Of a stretch of DNA of 64,000 nt, positions 48,779 to 57,323 are shown one piece after another. The stretch covers positions 2,976,001 to 3,040,000 of the forward strand of contig NZ_JAFBBV010000001.1 in assembly GCF_016907365.1 (NCBI RefSeq), written 5' to 3'. Source of the DNA: Oerskovia paurometabola (GTDB lineage: Bacteria; Actinomycetota; Actinomycetes; Actinomycetales; Cellulomonadaceae). Within the stretch, counting starts at the first letter, position 1. Each line of letters starts with the position of its first letter. The position numbers were made by a program, and so were the translations under genes. A model generated the notes under the pieces. It did not search any database. It was not told the origin of the DNA and was given only the letters and a program-made list of their open reading frames with translations.

Positions 48779-50371
48779 CTCGCTCGTGGCTTCGTCGAGC
48801 ACGACGCGGACGTCGCGCTCCTGGTCTTCCGTGCGGACGCGCAGCGTCACGGTGTCCCCGGGCGCCTTGGCCCTGATCGCGACGATGAGCTCGTCGCTCT
48901 GGCTCACAGGCCTGCCGTCGATCGACAGGATGACGTCACCCGCCTGGATCCCGGCCACGGCGGCCGGGCCGTCGGCCGTCACGGGTGCCTGACCACCCTG
49001 CGGCTCGGTCGTCACCTGGACGCCCTCGCCCTGGTAGCGCGAGTCGAGCAGCACGCCGATCACCGGGTAGGTGGCCGTACCGCTCGCCATGAGCTCCTCC
49101 GCGGTGCGCCGTGCCTGGTTCGACGGGATCGCGAACCCCAGCCCGATGCTGCCCGTGGCCGCACCCGTGCCCGGCGGCTGCGCGATCGCCGAGTTCACCC
49201 CGACGACCTCCCCCGCCCCGTTGACGAGCGGTCCCCCCGAGTTGCCGGGGTTGATCGCGGCGTCCGTCTGGATCGCGTCGATGAAGGCGGTCTCCGCCGA
49301 GTCGCCGGCTGCGACCGGTCGGTGCAGCGCGCTCACGATCCCCGTGGTGACCGTCCCGTTGAGACCGAGCGGCGCACCGATCGCGACGACGGGGTCGCCG
49401 ACGACGACCGCGTCGCTGTCGCCCAGCACGAGAGGGGTCAGCCCCGTCTCGTCGACCTTGACGACCGCGAGGTCGTAGTCGGGGGTGCGGCCGACGATCT
49501 CGGCAGGACGCTCGCTGCCGTCGGCGAAGAGCACCGTGACCTCACCACCGGACGCACCTCCCGCGACGACGTGGTTGTTCGTGAGGATGAACCCGTCCTC
49601 CCGGATCACGAAGCCCGACCCCGTGGAGACGCCGTCGGCTCCCTCCACCTGGAGCGAGACCACGCTCGGCAGGACGCTCGCCGCGACGGCCGCGACCGAT
49701 CCCGCAGGGCGCTCCTCCCCCGGCGCCGTGCCCGCTGCGGGGAGCGAGACGTCCACGGGTCGGCGGTCCGTCCCGTCGACGATCCGTTCGGCCGCGACTC
49801 CGCCCACGGCGCCGGCGACCAGGGCGAGCGCCGCGATACCGGCGACCGCGCCCGCACCGAGCCGGCGTCGCTTCGGCGGGGCCACCGCCGTCTGCGCGGC
49901 CCAGGGCTCGACGGGGGTCGGCGACGGTCCCGGCTGCGGGTGCGTCGGCAGCTCCTGCTGCTGGGGCATCTGCCCCGGCGGGTACGTCCCGGGGCGGCGC
50001 ACCTGGTAGGACGGCGGTGGCGGGACCGGGGGCTGCGTTCCCTGGGCGGCGCCGTAGCCCGGAAGGCCGGGGCGCGCGACGGGCAAGGAGCCGAGCGGTG
50101 CACCGTACGGGCGCGTGTCGTGCTGTGCCGTCGGCGCGGGGGCGGCCGGAGCCGCAGGAGGTGTCTGGACGGCGGGCGTCAGCGGTGCACCGGGCGTGGG
50201 CCGGTAGGCCGACGGCGGCGCGAAGGGGTTGCGCGGCTCGGGCGGCGGCGCCGCGGCCTGCGTCGCGGCCTGCGCGGGCTCGGGCGTCGTCGGTGCGGGC
50301 TCCGGCGTGGGGCGCGGCGGTAGGGCCGGCTGCGGCTCCGCGGGTCCGGGCGCTGAGTCGTGTGCGGTCAT
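48776..50371 (-). CDS. htrA: HtrA/DegP-type serine protease with PDZ domain
   Basis: A 531-residue protein. Residues 1-165 are a long Pro/Ala/Gln-rich cytoplasmic head, one membrane helix follows (~172-192), then a trypsin-like domain with the triad His (LTNNHVVAG), Asp (DYDLAVVKV) and Ser (GNSGGPLV), and a C-terminal PDZ domain (GVLLDSRYQGEG onward). It acts outside the membrane on misfolded proteins and may cut the anti-sigma factor. ATG 50371 overlaps the anti-sigma stop by four bases. Member of the sigE envelope-stress operon. Confidence 0.92.
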   Translation of the reverse strand: MTAHDSAPGPAEPQPALPPRPTPEPAPTTPEPAQAATQAAAPPPEPRNPFAPPSAYRPTPGAPLTPAVQTPPAAPAAPAPTAQHDTRPYGAPLGSLPVARPGLPGYGAAQGTQPPVPPPPSYQVRRPGTYPPGQMPQQQELPTHPQPGPSPTPVEPWAAQTAVAPPKRRRLGAGAVAGIAALALVAGAVGGVAAERIVDGTDRRPVDVSLPAAGTAPGEERPAGSVAAVAASVLPSVVSLQVEGADGVSTGSGFVIREDGFILTNNHVVAGGASGGEVTVLFADGSERPAEIVGRTPDYDLAVVKVDETGLTPLVLGDSDAVVVGDPVVAIGAPLGLNGTVTTGIVSALHRPVAAGDSAETAFIDAIQTDAAINPGNSGGPLVNGAGEVVGVNSAIAQPPGTGAATGSIGLGFAIPSNQARRTAEELMASGTATYPVIGVLLDSRYQGEGVQVTTEPQGGQAPVTADGPAAVAGIQAGDVILSIDGRPVSQSDELIVAIRAKAPGDTVTLRVRTEDQERDVRVVLDEATSE

Positions 50372-51384
50372 GGGGTGCCCAAGGCTCCTGTCATGGTCGT
50401 CCATCCCCGGGAGATGCGGGCCGGGACCCCCTCGTCGAAGTCGTGCGCCGGGAACGTCGCCACGAACGCGGCGAGGACCTCCTTGCGAGCCTCGGCCACC
50501 ACGTCGATCACCGTGTCCCCAGCCTGCCACACGACGTGCCACGGCTCGTCGGACAGGACGTAGACCGCGCGTCCGTCGAACCCTTCGGACCGGGTCAGCG
50601 ACGTGGTGTCCAGCCGGCCCAGCTGCTCGCGCACCACGATCGTCCCCGCGGGGCCCGCGAGGTCGACCTGCAGGACGTCCTTGTCCTCGCCGACGAGGTG
50701 GACGCCCGTCACGTCGAACCCTTCGAGCATCCCTGACGGGCTCGTCCAGCCGTGGTCGGCCATCCATGCGAGCGCGGCCGAGTCGACCAGGTCCATCGAG
50801 TCGCCGGATGCCGCGCCCGGGTCCGCACCCGCGGCGCTCGTCCCCGACCCGCCCGTCGAGGGCAGCACCGGCACCAGGTCGGCGCCGGCCGCGTCGCGCA
50901 CCTCGTTCCCGGCCTGCGCGAGAAGGGTCAGCGGGGCTGCCACGTGCCGGTCGGGCACGACCACCGGACGGTCACCGAGCGTGAACAGCGCGACGGCGAG
51001 CACGGCGACCCCGCTCGAGGCCGCGACGGCCACGCGACGCGCGCGACGTCGTCGGGCGTGCGCCACGAAGTCCCCCGTGAGGGCGTCCCGCAACGCTCCG
51101 GCCTCGGGCGACGCGGCCCACGGGTCTCGCACCGGTGGCCCCTGCCGCAGCGGGTCCCCCTGCGCGGCGGGCATCTCCGACGACAGCGCGAGCAGACGAG
51201 AGGTCAGGTCCGTCGTGGGCAGCACGTCCCGTGCGCACGACAGCCGCTTGCGCACCGCACGCGCCACCGCGAGCTCCGCGGCGCACTGGTCGCAGCCCGC
51301 GACGTGAGTCAGTGCACGCTCACGCGTGGCCGGTGAGAGCTGGTCGTCGGCGAGAGCGCTGACGAGCGTCCCGAGGTGCGTCAT
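50368..51384 (-). CDS. Membrane anti-sigma factor of SigE (RseA-like)
   Basis: A 338-residue protein with a zinc-binding anti-sigma domain at the N-terminus: His27-x3-Cys31-x2-Cys34 (HVAGCDQC). One membrane helix lies at about residues 118-136, and the rest is a large extracellular domain, much longer than M. tuberculosis RseA, that resembles a MucB/RseB-type lipid-sensing fold only loosely. It would hold SigE until an envelope signal triggers proteolysis. Start overlaps the sigE stop by four bases. Confidence 0.87.
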   Translation of the reverse strand: MTHLGTLVSALADDQLSPATRERALTHVAGCDQCAAELAVARAVRKRLSCARDVLPTTDLTSRLLALSSEMPAAQGDPLRQGPPVRDPWAASPEAGALRDALTGDFVAHARRRRARRVAVAASSGVAVLAVALFTLGDRPVVVPDRHVAAPLTLLAQAGNEVRDAAGADLVPVLPSTGGSGTSAAGADPGAASGDSMDLVDSAALAWMADHGWTSPSGMLEGFDVTGVHLVGEDKDVLQVDLAGPAGTIVVREQLGRLDTTSLTRSEGFDGRAVYVLSDEPWHVVWQAGDTVIDVVAEARKEVLAAFVATFPAHDFDEGVPARISRGWTTMTGALGTP

Positions 51385-52025
51385 GGTCCCCCCGGTGCGT
51401 TGTGCGTCGCGAGCGCGGCCAGCTCGTCGACGGCGGTGTCCGCCGAGGTCAGGTCGCCGACGTCGTTCCCGGGGCGCTCCGAAGGATCACGGTGCGGCAG
51501 CGCCGCCCGGAGCTGGGTGCGGGCGCGATGGATGCGCGAGCGCACCGTGCCCAGCTTGATCCCGAGCGTGACGGCGATCTCCTCGTAGCTCAGTCCCTCG
51601 ATGTCGCACAGCACGACCGCCGCACGGTACTCCGGGGACAGGGCGTCGAGCGCCCGCTGCACGTCGTGGTCGAGGTTCGTGTGCTCATACCCTCGCTCCG
51701 GGTGGGTCATCTCGCCCGTGGCCGGGTACTGCGCCGAGTCGTCCCCCATGGCCTCCATACGGATGCGCTGCTTGCGCCGCACCTGGTCCAGGAAGAGGTT
51801 GGTCGTGATGCGGTGCAGCCAGCCCTCGAACGTCCCGGGCGTGTAGCTCGACAACGAGCGGAACACCCGGATGAAGGTCTCCTGGGTCAGGTCCTCGGCG
51901 TCGTGCTGGTTCCCCGTCAGGCGGTACGCCAGCCGGTACACGCGCGCGGAGTGCTCCCGCACGATCTGGTCCCACGAGGGGGGCGTCCAGGGCTGGGCAC
52001 TCACGTCACTGCTCACACGGTCCAT
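51381..52025 (-). CDS. sigE: ECF RNA polymerase sigma factor SigE
   Basis: A 214-residue ECF sigma factor. Region 2 (about 22-90) includes [28 protein letters not shown]; region 4 (about 125-180) includes [45 protein letters not shown]. It directs genes of envelope stress. The ATG has GAGAGGGG upstream. Gene order and sequence match SigE of mycobacteria and other actinobacteria. A promoter of ECF type precedes it, suggesting autoregulation. Confidence 0.94.
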   Translation of the reverse strand: MDRVSSDVSAQPWTPPSWDQIVREHSARVYRLAYRLTGNQHDAEDLTQETFIRVFRSLSSYTPGTFEGWLHRITTNLFLDQVRRKQRIRMEAMGDDSAQYPATGEMTHPERGYEHTNLDHDVQRALDALSPEYRAAVVLCDIEGLSYEEIAVTLGIKLGTVRSRIHRARTQLRAALPHRDPSERPGNDVGDLTSADTAVDELAALATHNAPGGP

Positions 52026-52036
52026 TGTCCCCTCTC

Positions 52037-52063
52037 AACGCCGCGGGACCCGCATCCGTTCCC
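52037..52063 (-). promoter_or_regulatory. ECF-type promoter upstream of sigE (GGGAAC-N17-CGTT)
   Basis: On the minus strand GGGAAC is followed after 17 bases by CGTT, the -35/-10 pattern used by SigE/SigH-type factors. The -10 ends 12 bases before the sigE ATG, so the transcript leader would be only a few bases long. Confidence 0.5.
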
Positions 52064-52146
52064 ACGCGCACGGGGACGTCGACACGACGTGCACGAAACC
52101 TCCCCCCGAACACGCTCCAGCCAGCGCTCAGAGGGCCTTCGACCGG

Positions 52147-52152
52147 TACGAT
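52147..52152 (+). promoter_or_regulatory. -10 element of the O-methyltransferase gene (TACGAT)
   Basis: TACGAT fits the -10 consensus. No start codon stands at the leaderless distance, so the transcript would have a leader of about 85 bases with the AGGAGG at 52231. Confidence 0.4.
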
Positions 52153-52241
52153 CGCATCACCTGCACCGCGCGGTGCCGCCGCACCGCAGCAGTCCGTCCG
52201 GGTCTCCGGCGACACGCGGTGCCCAAGACCAGGAGGGTTCT

Positions 52242-52892
52242 ATCACCACCGACATCGGCCGGACCAACGCCAAGGCGTCGAGCTGGACCTACTGCGAGGA
52301 GTTCGTGCCGGAGGACGACGTCCTCCTGCGCGCTCGCGCGCGCGCTGCCGAGCTGGGTTGTCCCGCCGTCCTGCCCGGCGTGGGAGCGGTCCTCCAGGCC
52401 CTCGCCGCCGCCCTGGCCGCCCGAGCCGTCGTCGAGATCGGCACGGGCACCGGCGTGGCCTCCCTGTGGCTGCTCCGCGGGATGCCCGAGGACGGCGTCC
52501 TGACGACGATCGACGTCGACGTCGAGCACCAGCGCGCCGCCAAGGAGGCCTTCTCCGAGGCAGGGATCCGCCCGACCCGCACCCGGACCATCCCCGGCCG
52601 GGCGAGCGACGTGCTGCCTCGCCTGACCGACAACGCCTACGACCTCGTGCTCGTCGGCGCCGACCGGCACAGCTACCCCGAGTACGTCGAGCAGGCGCTG
52701 CGCCTCCTGCGTCCGGGCGGGATCGTGGCGGTGGACGGCGCTCTGGTGGGCGACCGCGTGGCGGACCCCGCACGCCGCGACGAGGTCACGGCGATCGTCC
52801 GTGAGGTCGGCCGCTCCCTGCGCGCCGACGAGCGTGTCCTGCCCGCCCTGATCCCCAGCGGCGACGGCCTCCTGCTGGGCGTCCGTCGGTAG
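52242..52892 (+). CDS. O-methyltransferase (Rv1220c-like), probable AUC start codon
   Basis: A 216-residue class I methyltransferase of the PF01596 type with the SAM motif VVEIGTGTGVASLWLL at about 63-78 and DLVLVGADRHSYPEY later. It corresponds to Rv1220c, divergent from sigE. The start is odd: AGGAGG at 52231-52236 is followed after five bases by ATC at 52242, and no ATG, GTG or TTG is near. The next in-frame choices are GTG 52173, which would put 23 extra Pro/Ser-rich residues and the ribosome site inside the gene, or GTG 52305, which would cut into the conserved SSWTYCEEFVPED segment. Acceptor substrate unknown. Confidence 0.85.
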   Translation: MTTDIGRTNAKASSWTYCEEFVPEDDVLLRARARAAELGCPAVLPGVGAVLQALAAALAARAVVEIGTGTGVASLWLLRGMPEDGVLTTIDVDVEHQRAAKEAFSEAGIRPTRTRTIPGRASDVLPRLTDNAYDLVLVGADRHSYPEYVEQALRLLRPGGIVAVDGALVGDRVADPARRDEVTAIVREVGRSLRADERVLPALIPSGDGLLLGVRR

Positions 52893-52901
52893 CCGGAACC
52901 A

Positions 52902-52941
52902 CGAGAGGGCCCCTCACCGAGGACGGTGAGGGGCCCTCTCG
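52902..52941. terminator. Bidirectional terminator hairpin
   Basis: A perfect 18-bp stem (52902-52919 with 52924-52941) and 4-base loop between the converging O-methyltransferase and pepA genes. Confidence 0.88.
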
Positions 52942-52952
52942 CACGTCGAGGG

Positions 52953-54581
52953 TCAGTCCAGGTCGCGCAGGAACTGCAGCAGGAGGCGGGCCCCGTAGCC
53001 GGTCGCCCCCTCCGTGACCTCGTGCCGCGACGCCGTGGCACGCGCCGGCCCCGCGATGTCGAGGTGGACCCACGGCAGACCGCCCGTGAACTCGCGCAGG
53101 AACAGGGCAGCGGTGATCGAGCCACCACCACGGGCCTCGAGCGGCACGTGACGCAGGTCTGCGACGTCCGAACGCAGCGCGCTCGTGTAGTCCTCGACGA
53201 GCGGCATGTGCCAGACCCGCTCCCCCGTCACCGCGGCTGCCGCCTCGAAGCCGCTCACGAGCTCGGGGCTCGTGGCGTACAGCGCAGCGTGCCCCCGCCC
53301 GAGGCCGACGCTGGCCGCACCCGTGAGGGTCGCGACGTCGACCAGCAGGTCCGGTGCGAGCGTGGCGACCGCGTACCCGAGCGCGTCGGCGAGCACCAGG
53401 CGCCCCTCGGCGTCGGTGTTCGCGATCTCGACGGTCGTGCCGGAGTACGTCCGCAGGACGTCGCCCGGCCGGTAGGAGTCCGCGCCGAAGTGGTTCTCGG
53501 CGAGCGGCAGGACGGCCGTGACCTTGTGGCGCACGCCCGACTCCGCGGCGCCGAGCACCGCGGCCAGCGCGACGGCGGCGCCGGCCATGTCCGTCTTCAT
53601 GGGCACCATGGCCTCGCGCGGCTTGATCGAGAGACCGCCGGTGTCGTACGTGATGCCCTTGCCGACGAGCACCACGTGCCGCTCGGCGGCCTCCGGCTCG
53701 TACGTGACGGTCACGAGGCGGGGCGGGCTGGCCGAGGCCGCTCCGACCGCCAGGATCGCGCCGAAGCCCTGCGCCGCGAGCTCCTTCGGCCCGAGCACCT
53801 CGACGGCCAGACCGGCAGCGCCGGCCAGGGTCGTGGCCTGCTCGGCGACCCACGCAGGGTCCTTGACGTTGGAGGGGGTGTTGGCCAGGTCTCGCACGAG
53901 CCACGTCGCGGTCGCGGCGACGCGGGCCGCCTCGAGCTGCGGCTCCCGGCTCTCGCCGAGGAGCACGAGCTGTTCGGCAGGACCGTCCTGCGCGGCGCCC
54001 TCTCCTGTCCGGGCGGCGGCCGGGCGGCCGAAGCGCGGGATGCGGTAGGCCGCGAGGAGGTAGCCCTCGACGAAGGCCTGCACGCCGGTCGCGGTCGCGT
54101 CCCCGGTGGCCGCGCTCACGACGCGTTCGAGGCCCCGGGTGGCACCGGCCAGTGCCGCGCCGGCGCGGCGCAGCTCCAGGTCCGTCCCGCCACCGATCCC
54201 GAGCAGCACGATCGTCGACGGCAGCCCCGCCCAGGGCAGGCGGTGCGTGGAACCGGTGTGGGTGCGCGGGAGGTCGACCGTGGCGACCTGACCGGCCGCG
54301 CCGCGGAAGGAAGCGCCCCCGGAACGGTCCGCGAGCTCGGCCAGGTCGATGCCATAGCGTGCGGTCGCGTCCACGGTCCCCGCACGCGGCTGGAGGCCGT
54401 CCTCCTCCTCGAGCGGAGGAGCGACGGCGACCACGAGCGCGGCGACCGCGTCATCGGTGAGGAACGGGCAGTCCAGGACCGTGCCTGGCGCCTCGACCAC
54501 CTCGGGCAGGTGCCGGGGAACGCCCCCGACGGGCGGGAGGTCCGGGACTGGCTGTGGAGCCTGGGCTGCGCGCGCGGTCAA
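52953..54581 (-). CDS. pepA: Leucyl aminopeptidase (M17 family)
   Basis: A 542-residue M17 peptidase. The two-metal site is intact: VGKGITYDTGGLSIK (Lys and Asp ligands), KTDMAGAAV (Asp) and EIANTDAEGRLVLADAL (Asp, Glu and catalytic Arg). It removes N-terminal residues from peptides in the cytoplasm and helps turn over peptides and cysteinyl conjugates. The best start is TTG 54581, six bases after the DUF3117 stop, with no good ribosome site; a later GTG is possible. M. tuberculosis has pepB elsewhere, so its place here breaks the otherwise conserved order. Confidence 0.93.
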   Translation of the reverse strand: MTARAAQAPQPVPDLPPVGGVPRHLPEVVEAPGTVLDCPFLTDDAVAALVVAVAPPLEEEDGLQPRAGTVDATARYGIDLAELADRSGGASFRGAAGQVATVDLPRTHTGSTHRLPWAGLPSTIVLLGIGGGTDLELRRAGAALAGATRGLERVVSAATGDATATGVQAFVEGYLLAAYRIPRFGRPAAARTGEGAAQDGPAEQLVLLGESREPQLEAARVAATATWLVRDLANTPSNVKDPAWVAEQATTLAGAAGLAVEVLGPKELAAQGFGAILAVGAASASPPRLVTVTYEPEAAERHVVLVGKGITYDTGGLSIKPREAMVPMKTDMAGAAVALAAVLGAAESGVRHKVTAVLPLAENHFGADSYRPGDVLRTYSGTTVEIANTDAEGRLVLADALGYAVATLAPDLLVDVATLTGAASVGLGRGHAALYATSPELVSGFEAAAAVTGERVWHMPLVEDYTSALRSDVADLRHVPLEARGGGSITAALFLREFTGGLPWVHLDIAGPARATASRHEVTEGATGYGARLLLQFLRDLD

Positions 54582-54587
54582 GACGTC

Positions 54588-54755
54588 TCAGCCCACGACG
54601 GCTTGGAGGGCCTCGCCCAGCTCGCTGGCCTCGGTCGCGTTGAGCTCCACCACGAGTCGACCGCCACCCTCGAGCGGGACGCGCATGACGATGCCGCGAC
54701 CTTCCTTGGTGACCTCGAGCGGGCCATCCCCCGTACGCGGCTTCATCGCAGCCAT
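54588..54755 (-). CDS. DUF3117 small protein (Rv1211-like)
   Basis: A 55-residue protein, MAAMKPRTGDGPLEVTKEGR at the start and LNATEASELGEAL near the end, nearly the full DUF3117 family length. The family is restricted to actinobacteria and its function is unknown. The ATG has GGAGAG upstream. Its location between the folP2/PIG-V genes and the sigE region is the same as Rv1211 in M. tuberculosis. Confidence 0.92.
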   Translation of the reverse strand: MAAMKPRTGDGPLEVTKEGRGIVMRVPLEGGGRLVVELNATEASELGEALQAVVG

Positions 54756-54807
54756 TGTGGGCTCTCCATTCCGTAGTCCAGTACTGCTGTGGTCGACGTC
54801 CCGGCAG

Positions 54808-54832
54808 GTCGGCGGCGCGTCTCCGCGCCGAC
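54808..54832 (-). other. Hairpin in the DUF3117 leader
   Basis: GTCGGC and GCCGAC with a further 3 bp inside form a stem-loop in the untranslated leader. No known RNA class is recognised. Confidence 0.3.
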
Positions 54833-54855
54833 CGTCCAGAGGACGTCCAGGTACC

Positions 54856-54861
54856 ATTCTA
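54856..54861 (-). promoter_or_regulatory. -10 element of the DUF3117 gene (TAGAAT)
   Basis: TAGAAT is close to the consensus TATAAT and is the best -10 in the 202-base gap; it would give a leader of about 95 bases. No convincing -35 is seen. Confidence 0.45.
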
Positions 54862-54957
54862 GTTCACCGATACGACACGCCGTGGCCGCAAATGCCCAGA
54901 TCGTGACCTGTGTCGCGCTAGGGGCCCCTTCCGTGACGTCAGGAGGCACCTCGGGTC

Positions 54958-56304
54958 CTACGGCGGCCAGCCGCTCGGCGGTGTGAGACGCCACAGGGAC
55001 CACACCCACCACACCTGCCCGGCCACTCCTGCGGCCAGGCATGCCCAGAGCCACCAGCGTGCGCGGGTCCACCCGAGCGTGACCGCACCCAGGGGGAACG
55101 CCAGCAGCAGGAACCTGACGAGGCTCGTCCACGGTTCGATCACCGCGACCAGGTATCCCAGGTAGGCCAGCGGCCAGGCCTGGAGCTCCGGGCCCAGCCG
55201 GCGCGCGACCGGGCTCAGCCCGAGGGCCGCCACGCCTGCCAGCACGGCCGCCAGCACCCACGGGCCGGCTCCGCCGAAGAGCGCGTGCGACACGTCCAGC
55301 CAGGGCTGGAACGGCACCACGGGACCGGTCCCGCGCCAGGCGCCCTGCGTCAGGAAGTACGCGTCCGAGCGCCCCGTGACGATCCCGCACACGAGCTGCC
55401 AGAGGAGCCCGCTGACCACGGTGACGACGAGGAGGACGGCGATCCGTGCGCCGTCCCCCCACGGGAAGGGCACGCGGGCGCGGGGGTCGGCGAGGGCCAC
55501 CGCACCCGTGGCTGCCGCGCCCGTCCGCGTCGTGCCCGCCGAGCGGGTCCGCCGCCACTCCTGGTACCGCACGACCGCGTGCCATGCCACGACCAGCGCG
55601 AGCGGCAGCGCGACCGCGCGCGTGAAGCCGAGGAGCACGATCACGAGCCCGGCCCACTCGTAGCGCCGTGCCCAGAGCAGGTACAGGGCCGAGGCGACCA
55701 GCAGCAGCGCGAGCGCCTCGGTGTAGGCGACCTGGAGGACGACCGAGGACGGGAAGACGCTCACGAGCGCGACCGTGGCGAGCGGCAGGCCGGGCCGTCG
55801 CTCGACGGCCCGGTGCCCGGCCCGTTCGACGAGGCGATGGATGACGAGCACGGCCCCCGCACCGCAGAGCAGGGCGATCGTGGGTGCCACGACGTCCCAG
55901 CCGAGCCCGGTCACCTGCTGGACCGCGCGGACCAGGAACGGGAACAGGGGGTAGAAGGCCCAGACGTTCTGCTGCACCGCACCGTCGGGCCCCACGGGCA
56001 GCTCTGCCGGGTACCCGTTCTCGGCGATCTGCTGGTACCACGAGGCGTCCCACATCCGCCCCGTCCACGCGCTGTACGACGGCGCGGCGTCGGTCCAGAG
56101 GTTGGCCTCCTGCCAGCGCGAGACGACCAGGAGGATCACGGCGGTCACGAGCCGGGCCACGGCGTACACGGCGAGCACCCTGGCCCACCAGGGCCACCGT
56201 GCGGGGGTGAGCACGGCGGCCAGGGAGCGGGAGGGCTGGGACCGCGACGGGGCGGGTGCGTCCGCGCCGCGCGTGCCGCCCGTGGCCACGTCGCGCCGAC
56301 TCAT
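54958..56304 (-). CDS. PIG-V-like GT-C mannosyltransferase (membrane)
   Basis: A 448-residue membrane protein with about ten helices. After helix 1 the long extracytoplasmic loop carries WTGRMWDASWYQQIAENGYP, the WDxxWY pattern of PIG-V and related GT-C enzymes, whose Asp acts on polyprenyl-phosphate sugars; VWAFYPLFPFLVR follows as in the family. It probably adds mannose to a lipid or protein outside the membrane. The start overlaps the folP2-like stop by four bases. At this place M. tuberculosis has gpgS and other genes instead. Confidence 0.82.
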   Translation of the reverse strand: MSRRDVATGGTRGADAPAPSRSQPSRSLAAVLTPARWPWWARVLAVYAVARLVTAVILLVVSRWQEANLWTDAAPSYSAWTGRMWDASWYQQIAENGYPAELPVGPDGAVQQNVWAFYPLFPFLVRAVQQVTGLGWDVVAPTIALLCGAGAVLVIHRLVERAGHRAVERRPGLPLATVALVSVFPSSVVLQVAYTEALALLLVASALYLLWARRYEWAGLVIVLLGFTRAVALPLALVVAWHAVVRYQEWRRTRSAGTTRTGAAATGAVALADPRARVPFPWGDGARIAVLLVVTVVSGLLWQLVCGIVTGRSDAYFLTQGAWRGTGPVVPFQPWLDVSHALFGGAGPWVLAAVLAGVAALGLSPVARRLGPELQAWPLAYLGYLVAVIEPWTSLVRFLLLAFPLGAVTLGWTRARWWLWACLAAGVAGQVWWVWSLWRLTPPSGWPP

Positions 56305-57323
56305 GCCAGACCGCGCAGCGCGCGCGCCGGTGGGGCGTCACCGCGGATCGCGGCGACGGTCTCCAGGACCCGACGGGTCGCGGCGACGTCGTGGGCGCGG
56401 AACACGCGGGCACCGAGCCACGCAGCGACCGCGGTCGCCGCGAGCGTCCCCTCGAGCCGCTCATCGGCGGGCAGGTCGAGCGTCTCGCCCACGAAGTCCT
56501 TGCGCGAGAGCGCCATGAGCAGCGGGTGGCCGAGGCCCGCGAGCGCCTGCGTCCTGCGCACCAGGTGGAGCGAGTGCCAGGTGTTCTTGCCGAAGTCGTG
56601 GGTCGGGTCGACGAGGACCGACGCTGGGGGCACGCCGCACGCGACCGCGCGCGCGGCGGCAGCCGTCAGGGTCGCCACGACGTCCTGCACGACGGCGTCG
56701 CGAGGGTCGTGCTGCCGGGTCGCCCCGTCCTGCTCCACGGTCGGGTACGCGACGCGGAACGGGTCGGTCCGCGGCACGGCGCCCCCCGTGTGCGAGCACA
56801 CGACGCCCACGCCGAGCTCACCCGCGACCTCGACGAGGGCCGGGTCGTGCCCTGCCCAGGTGTCGTTGATCAGGTCGGCCCCGGCCAGGGCCGCCTCGCG
56901 GGCGACCTCGGCCCGCCAGGTGTCGACGCTCACGAGCAGGTCGGGGAACTCCGCGCGCACCCGCTCGACGAAGGGGACGACGCGACGGATCTCCTCGGCC
57001 GGGGTGACCTCGGGCCCGGTCCCGGCACGCACTCCCCCGACGTCGACGATCGCAGCCCCCTCGGACCACGCCCGCGCGACCGCCTCGAGAGCCGCGCCGT
57101 CGTCGAGCTGGCGCGCAGGGGCGTAGAACGAGTCGGTCGTGCGGTTGACGATCGCCATGACGACGGGGCGTTCCGGGCGACCGGGCGCCGACTCGTCGAC
57201 GCCGACCTCCCGCCCCCGCAGGACGAGCGGTGCGCACTGCGGAGGGACCGGCGAGGGGGCTTGCGACGACACGTGTCGTCCTGACGCCCGGTCTCCCTGC
57301 ACCGGGGGCGAAGCACCGGTCAC
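56301..57323 (-). CDS. Dihydropteroate synthase homologue (FolP2-like)
   Basis: A 340-residue TIM-barrel protein of the pterin-binding family. Motifs are present but altered from true FolP: VMAIVNRTTDSFYAPARQ in place of MGIxNxTPDSFSDGG, VSVDTWRAEVA, LINDTWAG, VDPTHDFGKNTWHS and LSRKDFVGE. The M. tuberculosis counterpart FolP2 (Rv1207), to my knowledge, lacks synthase activity. The role is therefore uncertain; a glycolipid or C1 function is possible. GTG 57323 overlaps the LOG stop by four bases. Confidence 0.83.
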   Translation of the reverse strand: MTGASPPVQGDRASGRHVSSQAPSPVPPQCAPLVLRGREVGVDESAPGRPERPVVMAIVNRTTDSFYAPARQLDDGAALEAVARAWSEGAAIVDVGGVRAGTGPEVTPAEEIRRVVPFVERVRAEFPDLLVSVDTWRAEVAREAALAGADLINDTWAGHDPALVEVAGELGVGVVCSHTGGAVPRTDPFRVAYPTVEQDGATRQHDPRDAVVQDVVATLTAAAARAVACGVPPASVLVDPTHDFGKNTWHSLHLVRRTQALAGLGHPLLMALSRKDFVGETLDLPADERLEGTLAATAVAAWLGARVFRAHDVAATRRVLETVAAIRGDAPPARALRGLA

